Shown in pieces: positions 52,137 through 59,869 of a DNA stretch of 64,000 nucleotides (its first letter is position 1; each line of letters begins with the position of its first letter). Where the stretch lies: assembly GCA_024103135.1 (NCBI GenBank), contig JAGFIZ010000087.1, positions 1-64,000 on the forward strand, in the 5' to 3' direction. A program made the position numbers and the translations under genes. The notes below the pieces were generated by a model. The model saw only the letters and a list, made by a program, of their open reading frames with translations, ran no database searches and was not told the origin of the DNA. The DNA comes from Bradyrhizobiaceae bacterium (GTDB taxonomy: Bacteria > Bacteroidota > Ignavibacteria > Kapaibacteriales > Kapaibacteriaceae).

Positions 52137-52991
52137 TCAGGCAAGGAAGCCAAGAAGTAGGACGCCTTCCAGAACCAGTCGCGCAAAATCAGGTGAACGC
52201 GGCTGACGGTAGAGCAAGAGAAGGTAGGAGGCCGACATGGCAAGGAGTACGAGGGACGGACGCAAACGTCCTCCAATAAACAGTCCACCGGTTGACGAGG
52301 CAAGCCATAGGGTCAGACTAATGACCACGGCCAGGGCAATCAGCACGATGACTGCCACGGACGTATGCTTGCCAAGAGCTACGGCAATCGACGGCATACC
52401 TTTGGCAGCATCGATTTGTGCGTCGATTCGGCTAAGCAGTACAACGTCGGCAAGGACCAGACAGAGCAAGGCAATGAAGACCAGTATGGCATACACCGTA
52501 CCGTGGATGTGCAGCGAAATGTCCAGCGGTTGGTTCTCGTGCAGGCGGATGATTGCCGGGATGATCCATGCTGCAGCAGTGTACGCAACAGCAACGTTCA
52601 CGTCCTTTGTTACAGCCACTGCAGTCGAATACTTACGTTGTAGCAAGCCATGCATGGCAAGCAGCATGCCCAGTCCACCGGCAGCAACCCAATACGTCCA
52701 CGGAAAGTAGACCCATGCCATCACCAGGCAAACCACCAGTACCAACGCAGCGAGCAGTCCAAGTGGTTTACGGTGTTTTCTGTGGAAGGCATGTCGGCCC
52801 GACTCTGGTTGACTGTTCGCTGCGCGAGTATCATACAGTCGATCAACCGTGTAGAGTGCCCACGTTGCAAGTGGCACGATCACGTACCACGTCCACGGAA
52901 GGGTAACGCCTAGCGCCTGGCTTGCTAGATGCGCAAGGGCTACGATACCCAACGTCACTTCAAGATTCAGGTAGCGCATCGTTGCATCCAC
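52137..52991 (-). CDS. UbiA-like prenyltransferase family membrane protein
   Basis: 284 residues, about eight helices. The first Asp-rich motif of UbiA enzymes appears as LYTVDRLYDTR (usually NDxxD), and a second, weaker one as ADVVLLSRIDAQID. UbiA family proteins attach prenyl groups to aromatic acceptors or haem. The motif is weaker than in characterised members, so it may have another lipid substrate. No partner gene; the repeats on both sides suggest a recombination-prone setting. Confidence 0.72.
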   Translation of the reverse strand: MDATMRYLNLEVTLGIVALAHLASQALGVTLPWTWYVIVPLATWALYTVDRLYDTRAANSQPESGRHAFHRKHRKPLGLLAALVLVVCLVMAWVYFPWTYWVAAGGLGMLLAMHGLLQRKYSTAVAVTKDVNVAVAYTAAAWIIPAIIRLHENQPLDISLHIHGTVYAILVFIALLCLVLADVVLLSRIDAQIDAAKGMPSIAVALGKHTSVAVIVLIALAVVISLTLWLASSTGGLFIGGRLRPSLVLLAMSASYLLLLYRQPRSPDFARLVLEGVLLLGFLA

Positions 52992-53144
52992 CGTTGATCA
53001 ATGCACTGGTATTGGCGTGTAATCACGTGTCCTCTTATCAAACAACCATTGAGTGTACGAGCTGACGACGGTAACATACGAGGACTGTTGGTTTCATGCA
53101 CACTGTTAGTGGCGGACAGTCACGACCACGTTCACAGGATAAGA

Positions 53145-53430
53145 ACCAACGTACTGGCCAAGGTAACGGCAACGTTCACACGGGACTAATCAATGTACAG
53201 GTAAAGGTATCGGCAACGTTCACAACCGATTAACCATTACTGGTCAGGGTAATGGCAACGTTCACACGGGACTAATCAATGTACAGGTCAAGGTAACGGT
53301 CACGTTCACAACCGACTATCCATTACTGGTCAAGGTAACGGTCACGTTGACACGGGACTAATCAATGTACAGGTCAAGGTAACGGTCACGTTCACAACCG
53401 ATTATCCATGGTACTGGTAAAGGTCACTGT
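53145..53430. repeat. 86-bp tandem repeat made of two ~43-bp halves
   Basis: The word GGGACTAATCAATGTACAGG recurs at 86-bp steps (53183, 53269, 53355). Each 86-bp unit has two related halves, one ending ACACGGGACTAATC and the other ACAACCGATTATCC, both containing CAAGGTAACGGTCACGTTC or close variants. Sits upstream of the UbiA-like gene on the minus strand; no coding frame is evident. Confidence 0.85.
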
Positions 53431-53484
53431 TATGACACTGCGCCGCATCTACAATGTGTAAGCAGCAATGCTTGCCAGCCGTTG

Positions 53485-53901
53485 CTATTTGCGAGCGTCG
53501 CGTTGAAGATCCTTGATTCGCGCCAAGTCGTGCGAAAGATCCACAAGATTTCTCATCACCCCTTGTGTGAGTCCGAAGTACACATCATCGAACCGCTTGA
53601 GCACGTCATCCGATACCGGCTCCAGCAGCGTAGCCATGAGCTCTCTTAGCGAGTTCAGCTGAAGGGCGAACTCTTCTTCGAGTTGACGGTATCCAGTATC
53701 GCCTGGCTTCTTATGGCGGAGCACACCGTACACCTTCCACACACCGGTGCCTGCAGTCACGATGTTGTTAAACAGATCGGGCTGGTTTGATGCAGCACCC
53801 GTTTCCAGAAGCACACCAACATCATTGCGTTTACGCAAGCCCCCTTCCACCATCTCGCTCAAGTGGGTGAGTACTGCTTCGGTATCGGCGGAGAGTTGCA
53901 T
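53485..53901 (-). CDS. Hypothetical helical protein
   Basis: 138 residues, soluble, mostly helical with Leu-rich heptads (EEEFALQLNSLRELMATLLEP, LSHDLARIKDLQRDAR). No signal peptide or known motif. The start overlaps the stop of the preceding lipoprotein gene by 1 nt, so it is the last of the dcd operon (dcd, DUF1684, lipoprotein, this gene). It could be a cytosolic partner of the envelope genes; function unknown. Confidence 0.7.
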   Translation of the reverse strand: MQLSADTEAVLTHLSEMVEGGLRKRNDVGVLLETGAASNQPDLFNNIVTAGTGVWKVYGVLRHKKPGDTGYRQLEEEFALQLNSLRELMATLLEPVSDDVLKRFDDVYFGLTQGVMRNLVDLSHDLARIKDLQRDARK

Positions 53902-54536
53902 CAGTATTGAATTGTGGCAAGGATGGACTTGAAGAGTTGTTCTTGAACGCGTTCCGTTGGAAGCTCGCGTCCTTGCGTTTGCAGCGGAATCACTGCGAAC
54001 TCATAGTGATTGCCAAGCGTGCTCGTATACACCGCACATCGTGCACTCGTTGTTGCAGACGCATAGCGATAGGTGCCGAACATGCGAGTTCCCAGCGTAT
54101 CGATTGCATAGCTCTGGACCAACGAAACATTACCACCTGTTTTGCGCTGATGATTGCCGAATGCAATGCGCGCCAGCCCCAGCAAACCGTCGGCCTCTAC
54201 AGCGCCCGTCGTTGCAGGCGTTACGGGGATCGAAGCAAACACGGCCGACATCGTATAGTCAGGATCCACGGCAACGGCAAGCACATCATCGCTCCCTGCC
54301 GTGGTCGGGTCCAGCAGCACCCATCCCTTTGGCAGAAGCGAAATCATATCGCCCTTTGCTGTCCTTACCAACTCATCGCCCATGAGGATGGCTGGAAGGG
54401 GGCTTTGTTCTACGTGGTCAACCTGCGGTGATTCCTTCTTAGGTGCCTTTACAAACAGGCATGATTGCAGACACACTCCACCGATCAACAAACAAGAGAC
54501 TAATAGCGAACGTCGCGCAACGATGCCTAGTGCCAA
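53901..54536 (-). CDS. Lipoprotein of unknown function (TTG start)
   Basis: 211 residues. The best start is TTG at 54536: GGGGAG lies 6 nt upstream and the signal sequence follows at once (ARRSLLVSCLLIGGVCLQSC with the lipidated Cys). An ATG at 54596 would overlap DUF1684 by 70 nt and place ~20 odd residues before the signal. The mature part is beta-rich (GWVLLDPTTAG, FASIPVTPATT, GTYRYASATTSARCAVY) with no family recognised. Overlaps the DUF1684 stop by 10 nt. Confidence 0.75.
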   Translation of the reverse strand: MALGIVARRSLLVSCLLIGGVCLQSCLFVKAPKKESPQVDHVEQSPLPAILMGDELVRTAKGDMISLLPKGWVLLDPTTAGSDDVLAVAVDPDYTMSAVFASIPVTPATTGAVEADGLLGLARIAFGNHQRKTGGNVSLVQSYAIDTLGTRMFGTYRYASATTSARCAVYTSTLGNHYEFAVIPLQTQGRELPTERVQEQLFKSILATIQY

Positions 54537-55117
54537 GATTTCTCCCCAGCGGTGACGGGTACGGAGAGCGTGTTGTAGTACGGGACTAGCGGACAAGAGT
54601 AGTCGTAGTTGTAGGCGCAGAACGGATTGTAGGCCATGTTGAAATCGATCATTGATACGCCCTTGATTGGCATTGGCACTTCTACATACCGACCTAGCTC
54701 ATAGCTTTCTGCACCATTGGTAACATCCTTGAACGGCACAAAGTATTCGCTGGACGCCGTTGGTTCGATAAGTTGAAATGCCCAGAGCGTTTGCTCCTTG
54801 CCGGCAATCGTAAAAACGAATTTCCCGGGTCTGATCGCTGTCCGCAGCTCGTCCTTCGACGTACTCATGAGCACCGTATCGACATGTTCTGCAGGAACGA
54901 AGCGTGCCTTGACGTACCACGTTGCGCTGATGGGGAAGTAGTTGAGTCCTTTGAATGACATACGGTCATCAATAACCAGCGGACTCCACGTTTCCTCGAT
55001 GAAGGCGCGATTTTTTTCTTTCCTGAACTCTTTCACCCGATCCGATTGAAAGCCGTCCTGTGCCTTGGTACCGCAGCCAAAGCCCAACACAACAAGAATG
55101 CATAGGATGTATCGCAT
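54527..55117 (-). CDS. DUF1684 lipoprotein
   Basis: 196 residues from ATG 55117, supported by GGAAGGAA upstream; an ATG at 55141 includes that sequence as codons. Signal with LGFGCG. The family is recognised from WSPLVIDDRMSFKGLNYFP, YFVPFKDVTNGAESYELGRY and DFNMAYNPFCAYNYDYSCPL ending VTAGEKSW. DUF1684 proteins are common secreted proteins of Bacteroidota and actinobacteria without a known role. Second gene of the dcd operon. Confidence 0.9.
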   Translation of the reverse strand: MRYILCILVVLGFGCGTKAQDGFQSDRVKEFRKEKNRAFIEETWSPLVIDDRMSFKGLNYFPISATWYVKARFVPAEHVDTVLMSTSKDELRTAIRPGKFVFTIAGKEQTLWAFQLIEPTASSEYFVPFKDVTNGAESYELGRYVEVPMPIKGVSMIDFNMAYNPFCAYNYDYSCPLVPYYNTLSVPVTAGEKSWH

Positions 55118-55137
55118 CAGACCGTATTCCTTCCTTG

Positions 55138-55674
55138 TCAAAAAGTGTTTCTAAACATCATCGACTCAACAGGAAGGGGCTGTCTGTCTGTATACTTTGC
55201 CGATGCTTTCCGATTGTATGGGTTAATAACCGCGCCCTGTACTTCGAAGTAAATAAGCTGTCCGATGGGCATACCGGCATACACTCTCACCGGAAGCTTA
55301 ACGCTGATTTCAAGCGTCCAGAAATTGCAGAAGCCGACGTCGCCCTTACCAGCCGTTGCATGGATGTCGATGCCAAGTCTGCCAACGCTGCTCTTCCCCT
55401 CAAGGAACGGAACATGATTATGCGTCTCGGTGTACTCTTGCGTCACCCCCAAGTACAGCATATTTGGCTGGAGCACGAATCCCTCGTCAGGAATCTCGAA
55501 TGTCGCAATGGTATTGTGTTTACGGGCATCCAGCGTAGCGTCGACGTACGTGGCTAACGTCCTCCCAAGATGCACGTCGTACGAATTGCTTCCAAGACAA
55601 GCCGGCGAAAACGGCTCAATGACTATTGTACCGGCTTCAATCTCGGCAAGTATCTGTCCATCGGTAAGTATCAT
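55138..55674 (-). CDS. dcd: dCTP deaminase
   Basis: 178 residues from ATG 55674. Converts dCTP to dUTP for thymidylate synthesis. Marks: MILTDGQILAEIEAG, CLGSNSYDVHLG, the active-site GKSSVGRLGIDIHATAGKGDVGF with catalytic Glu (in LEGKSSVGR), and GQLIYFEV. A longer frame to 56073 is only open because the palindromic repeats upstream have no stops and should not be used. First gene of a four-gene minus-strand operon. Confidence 0.95.
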   Translation of the reverse strand: MILTDGQILAEIEAGTIVIEPFSPACLGSNSYDVHLGRTLATYVDATLDARKHNTIATFEIPDEGFVLQPNMLYLGVTQEYTETHNHVPFLEGKSSVGRLGIDIHATAGKGDVGFCNFWTLEISVKLPVRVYAGMPIGQLIYFEVQGAVINPYNRKASAKYTDRQPLPVESMMFRNTF

Positions 55675-55725
55675 ACGCAAAACTAGACAACTGGGCGAAA
55701 GGCAGAAGCAGATAACAGTGTTGAT

Positions 55726-56055
55726 AATAGTGCCGGGGTGTGAACACCCCGGCATGAAATGATGCTTTACGTGGAAAATGCCAACAACAGTGCCGGGGTG
55801 TTCACACCCCGGCACTGTTTCATGAACAAATCCGAAAGGCATGTTCGGTGCTACAAGGACTAAAGTCATAACAATCAACGAGTTACCCAATTGAGTGAAA
55901 AAATAGTGCCGGGGTGTTAACACCCCGGCACTGTACTTAGGTATTTCGCACCAAGTACCACTTTCAGTGCCGGGGTGTTCACACCCCGGCACTGTTCTTA
56001 GGAGTTTCGCACCAAGTACCACCTTCAGTGCCGGGGTGTTCACACCCCGGCACTG
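55726..56055. repeat. Palindrome array 1 (five 26-30 bp palindromes, ~59-61 bp period)
   Basis: Imperfect palindromes with stem GTGCCGGGGTG/CACCCCGGCAC start at 55729, 55788, 55905, 55965 and 56026; a slot at ~55847 is empty, so the period is 59-61 bp. Centre orientation varies: GTGTTCACAC or its reverse GTGTGAACAC, or the perfect GTGTTAACAC. Bases 55726-55997 are about 93% identical to 58819-59090. The spacers are similar to each other, which is unlike a CRISPR. Confidence 0.92.
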
Positions 56056-56127
56056 ACTTGGCGACAGATTCAATCAGACAGTTAGGAGAAATTGAGGTGC
56101 AGCCGAAGATTCAACATCACAACCTGC

Positions 56128-56149
56128 ATCCCCGCTTTCGCGGGGATGG
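56128..56149. repeat. 9-bp stem hairpin between BNR gene and palindrome array
   Basis: CATCCCCGC, loop TTTC, GCGGGGATG. No T tract, so not a clear terminator; it lies downstream of the BNR-repeat gene on the minus strand. Confidence 0.6.
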
Positions 56150-56201
56150 CGTAGCGAGGGACCTGGAATGACCGTGGCATGAATGCAGCATGTACAGAAT
56201 G

Positions 56202-58531
56202 CTACCAGCTGCTGAGAACGAGGATGGTCATCTGTGTTGCGCCACTATCACTGATTGCTGAAACGTGATACACGCCCGGAGTCAGTCCTGTGGTGGCAAG
56301 TAGCTGTGGTCGCCCTCGGGATACACTGAGAGTGCAAAGCACCTACCATTGATGTCAGTTGCCGACGCTTCCGAGGCATTGATTGCGCCAACATCTACCA
56401 TCGTTCCCACGACTACAGCACGCGCTTCATGCTGTGGGCTTTCCGCTCTGTGTTCGGGAACATCGGACGGCACCCCTGGTCCCGTGATCAGGTAGTTATA
56501 TCGTATACCGCCAGCGAAGTATTGATTGTTACCTAGACAAGTGAATGAACTTAGTCGGAGAATGTTCTGTTTGACTGAACCACAACGGTCGAGTTCATAC
56601 CATGTGGCATAGGGAGTCGACGATACTTTCACGCCAAACTCATTCACGCAGACCCCAACACCATGATCGACAACCAGCTTCATGATTGGAGCAGTCATCA
56701 TAGGGTTGAATCGTAATCCGTCTATACTGGCAACCTGGTGCGTTGAAGGATTGTACCGCACAACAGTTGAACGCAATCCAATCCAAATGCTCGTGTCGTC
56801 GACGAATAGTATTGTAGCGCCGTATCCTACGTCGGTCTTGATAAGGTCGGTTATGTCGGTCGTGTGGATTTGATTCGCCGTTACGTCCCACGCTATGATG
56901 TGCGACGTTTGCGGGATCCAGTTTGTATCTGTAACATGATACATCGAATACACCGTGTTATGTCTTACAAACGGCTTGGTAACAACATCATTATGAGCAT
57001 CGTTTGGCAGTGGACAGACCGTGATCTCGCCCAGTTTGTTGAGCGTCATGATTTTGCCATTACGTTTACCACTATCGCTTGATCTTCTTACGCTGGAGAA
57101 CAAAACAAACTCGCCGCCTACGATGCCCCCTTCAATAGCCAGAAAGTTGGTCTTGAATGCGGTGTCGACAAACATTCGTTCGGAGAAACTACTTCCCCAA
57201 TCCGTCGACAAGTAAACAGATCCACTATCAGCGCTTACAAGGATTGAACTACCTGCCACGGCGATTGACCAACAGGTTGATGGCATCGTAGCTATCTCCT
57301 CCCAAGTCTCTTCTTTGTTCGTACTGCGTACAAGTTCTGTTTCTGCTACTTCATTGCCAACTGCGTATCTCCATTGTTGAAGGCCATACAATATTCCATC
57401 TGAGGTGTCAGCCGCTACTAAGCATTGCTGTACAAGTTCTGGAGAGCCGTAGCGGGCATAGTACCTTGAAGGAGCACCGAGCACCATAGTGTCAGGATGT
57501 AGAGTATCAGAGGTTTCGAGGTGCACACACGAAAGCATCACACAACGTTCTGGGTCTGAGATGTATAGGCGCATTGTTGAGTCGGCGTCAAGGCAAAGCG
57601 CTTGCGGATGAATAGTAGAGGCGGTCATACCGTGCAGATAGTATGCCGATGAATCCCAGGTTGTGCCCCAATCGTCAGTCCAATACAGATTAAAATGCCG
57701 TTCGTCATAAATCGGCGTGATAAACCCAGTACAGTACACCCGATTCCCTAAATGCGAAACACACGAGAGTGCATCTGCTTCTCTTAGTTTCTGTGAAGAA
57801 TAGGACTTGATTTTCTTTCTTGCCTTGACTAGTCGACCGTTGTTCGTCGTTAACAGTACTTGCGTCTTGTAACAGGACAGCACAAGGATTGAGTCGTTAA
57901 CTCTATAACAGGCAGCAAAATCGTCTGTACTGTCAAAAGGCGTGCGTTGCCATGACTCTCCTCTGTCGGTGGTGTGCACCATGACTCCACGACGGCCTAT
58001 TGCGGTTAACTCGCCTTGATGATAGTCCAAACCTCTGAACTGTATTCCCGCTTCCGAATAGAGTGGTCGTTGATTGCCCTTGACAAGATCGATCAAGTAA
58101 ACAACGCCATTGTCCGAACAAGCAACAACACTGTTGTCGTCCAGACCAACCATGGCTGTGATTACATCTTCAATATCGGTAAGTGATGACCACGTTACAC
58201 CGCCATCAGTACTTTGGTGGATTGTCCCATCCATGCACCCTACGAGGATCGTTGTTCCTGCCTTGGCAATTGCCACTATGTCAGAACATGTACCGATGTC
58301 GTACTGCTCAATCTCTTTTGCTGCATCAGACAGCTTCACTACGGTACCGTTAGACGAACCAACCAGCCAATAGTCGCCGATTTGTAAGGGGGCTGTCCAC
58401 ACAAATCCTATATCACGCTGACCTACCCTTTCCATGGTCCACCCGTCTGCACATAGCACCATCACTGGAAGGTACAACATGCCAAGAACGGTAAGAACGA
58501 CCCTGCCAATCATTGCTTTATAAGTACTCAT
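56202..58531 (-). pseudogene. BNR/sortilin-like repeat T9SS protein with a 3' frameshift
   Basis: The frame from ATG 58531 (GGAG 6 nt upstream) reads 749 codons to a TGA at 56282. Signal peptide (VVLTVLGMLYLPVMVLCADG), then repeated blades with DGGVTWSS, DRGESWQR, DDWGTTWDS, DWGSSFSE, the Asp-box pattern of BNR/Ycf48-like propellers. Near the end it reads TDINGRCFALS; the -1 frame from there continues LSVSRGRPQLL, TGLTPGVYHVSA and ILVLSSW to TAG at 56202, a perfect T9SS tail. One indel between about 56300 and 56340 thus cuts off the sorting signal. It could be a real loss, phase variation or a sequencing error. Confidence 0.85.
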
Positions 58532-58758
58532 AGCGAACTCCACATCACTCTACAGTATTGCAAAAACGTTTCGGCGGAGAGTTGCTTTGCTGATTCCGCG
58601 TAATCTATCGTCTTGATTCTAACGCTCCAAAGGTTCGAGCAGTTGGAAGTACAGGTGTCACCCACACGATCTTGGTTGTTGCATTCATGTGACAGCCTAT
58701 CCGACTTCCCATAATCGCAATACTCAATCACCCGACTTCTGAATTGCGATGTAAACAA
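58528..58758 (-). CDS. Possible small Cys-rich protein (weak)
   Basis: 76 codons with five Cys (YCDYG, ECNNQ, DTCTSNCS, QYCR) ending in a TGA that overlaps the ATG of the BNR gene. No signal peptide or known family. The overlap would couple translation, but the frame may be chance. Confidence 0.25.
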   Translation of the reverse strand: MFTSQFRSRVIEYCDYGKSDRLSHECNNQDRVGDTCTSNCSNLWSVRIKTIDYAESAKQLSAETFLQYCRVMWSSL

Positions 58759-58818
58759 AACTCCGTCTCACAGGCTTGGTTACGACCAAGAGCGTTAGGA
58801 TCCCTACCCTACCGCATC

Positions 58819-59090
58819 AATAGTGCCGGGGTGTGAACACCCCGGCATGAAATGATGCTTTACGTGGAAAATGCCAACAACAGTGCCGGGGTGTTCACAC
58901 CCCGGCACTGTTTCATGAATAACTCCGAAAGGCATGTTCGGCACTACAGGGGCTAACGTCATAACCTTCAACGAGTTACCCAATTAAACGAGAAAATAGT
59001 GCCGGGGTGTGAACACCCCGGCACTGTACTTAAGTATTTCGCAGCAAGTACCACTTTCAGTGCCGGGGTGTTCACACCCCGGCACTGTTC
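58819..59090. repeat. Palindrome array 2 (four palindromes), near-copy of array 1
   Basis: Palindromes start at 58822, 58881, 58998 and 59058, the same spacing as the first four of array 1, including the empty third slot. With array 1 it brackets the BNR gene as 272-bp direct repeats. Lies upstream of both the BNR gene (minus) and the methyltransferase gene (plus). Confidence 0.92.
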
Positions 59091-59188
59091 CCAGCTATGT
59101 TTGCTGAAATTCGCATGCACCCTGACGTAGCAACCGTCTTTCTACATGACCATTGTCTGTGGTGCAGTTCCAATCAATCAAAGCCACG

Positions 59189-59869
59189 ATGTCAACCTCA
59201 AGTACGCCGATAACGCCAGAGATTAACGCATACATTCAATCGCTGTTCAGCAGTGAGGACGCATTCCTGCAGCAGCTCAATAAGGAGGCTGAGCGGGAAG
59301 GCATACCGCCTATCAGTATTGCGCCGGAGCAGACTCGATTGCTGCAGGTGTTGCTCAGGGCAATCGACGCTAGAGTGGTGATTGAGATTGGCTCGCTTGC
59401 AGGGTACAGCACCATTGCGATGGCTAGAGCACTTCCGAACGATGGAGTGCTGACGGCGTTGGAGATGGAACCACGTCATGCTGCCTTCATTCGCAAGAAG
59501 GTTGCCGAAGCGAGTCTCGATACCATTACTGTCGTTGAGGGTGCTGCTCTCGACACTCTTCCAGGCGTCATTTCAATGTTGCAAGAACGCTTCAATACGT
59601 CTACTCCCGTTGATGCGGTGTTCATCGATGCCGACAAGCCCAACTACGAGAACTACCTCGCCATGGTCCTCCCTGCTGTGCGAAAGGGTGGCTTGATTAT
59701 GGGCGACAACGCACTGGGGTTCGGATACATCGCCTCGGACCCGCCCGCTGATGAGCTGCACAATGTTCAAGCTATGCGGTCGTTCAATCACACCATGTCC
59801 GCCCACCCACAACTACTCAGCACGTTGATTCCACAAGGCGACGGTATCACCATAGGTGTCGTTCGATGA
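59189..59869 (+). CDS. O-methyltransferase (CCoAOMT-like)
   Basis: 226 residues from ATG 59189. Class I SAM fold of family 3 O-methyltransferases: VVIEIGSLAGYSTIAMA (SAM loop), LTALEMEPRHAAF, and DAVFIDADKPNYENYLAMVLP with metal-binding Asp, DNALGFGY. These cation-dependent enzymes methylate catechol-like hydroxyls. The C-terminus matches the family (LIPQGDGITIGVV). Its stop overlaps the VWA-OmpA start by 4 nt. Confidence 0.93.
   Translation: MSTSSTPITPEINAYIQSLFSSEDAFLQQLNKEAEREGIPPISIAPEQTRLLQVLLRAIDARVVIEIGSLAGYSTIAMARALPNDGVLTALEMEPRHAAFIRKKVAEASLDTITVVEGAALDTLPGVISMLQERFNTSTPVDAVFIDADKPNYENYLAMVLPAVRKGGLIMGDNALGFGYIASDPPADELHNVQAMRSFNHTMSAHPQLLSTLIPQGDGITIGVVR

Noticed and set aside
55729-56055. 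CRISPR-like array (30-bp repeat, ~30-bp spacer)
   Set aside because: Spacers resemble one another and are shared between the two arrays, the repeats are strong palindromes with variable centres, and no cas gene is present.
55675-56073. N-terminal extension of dcd through the palindromes
   Set aside because: The normal dCTP deaminase start is at 55674; the upstream part just translates the repeats (VPGCEHPGT).
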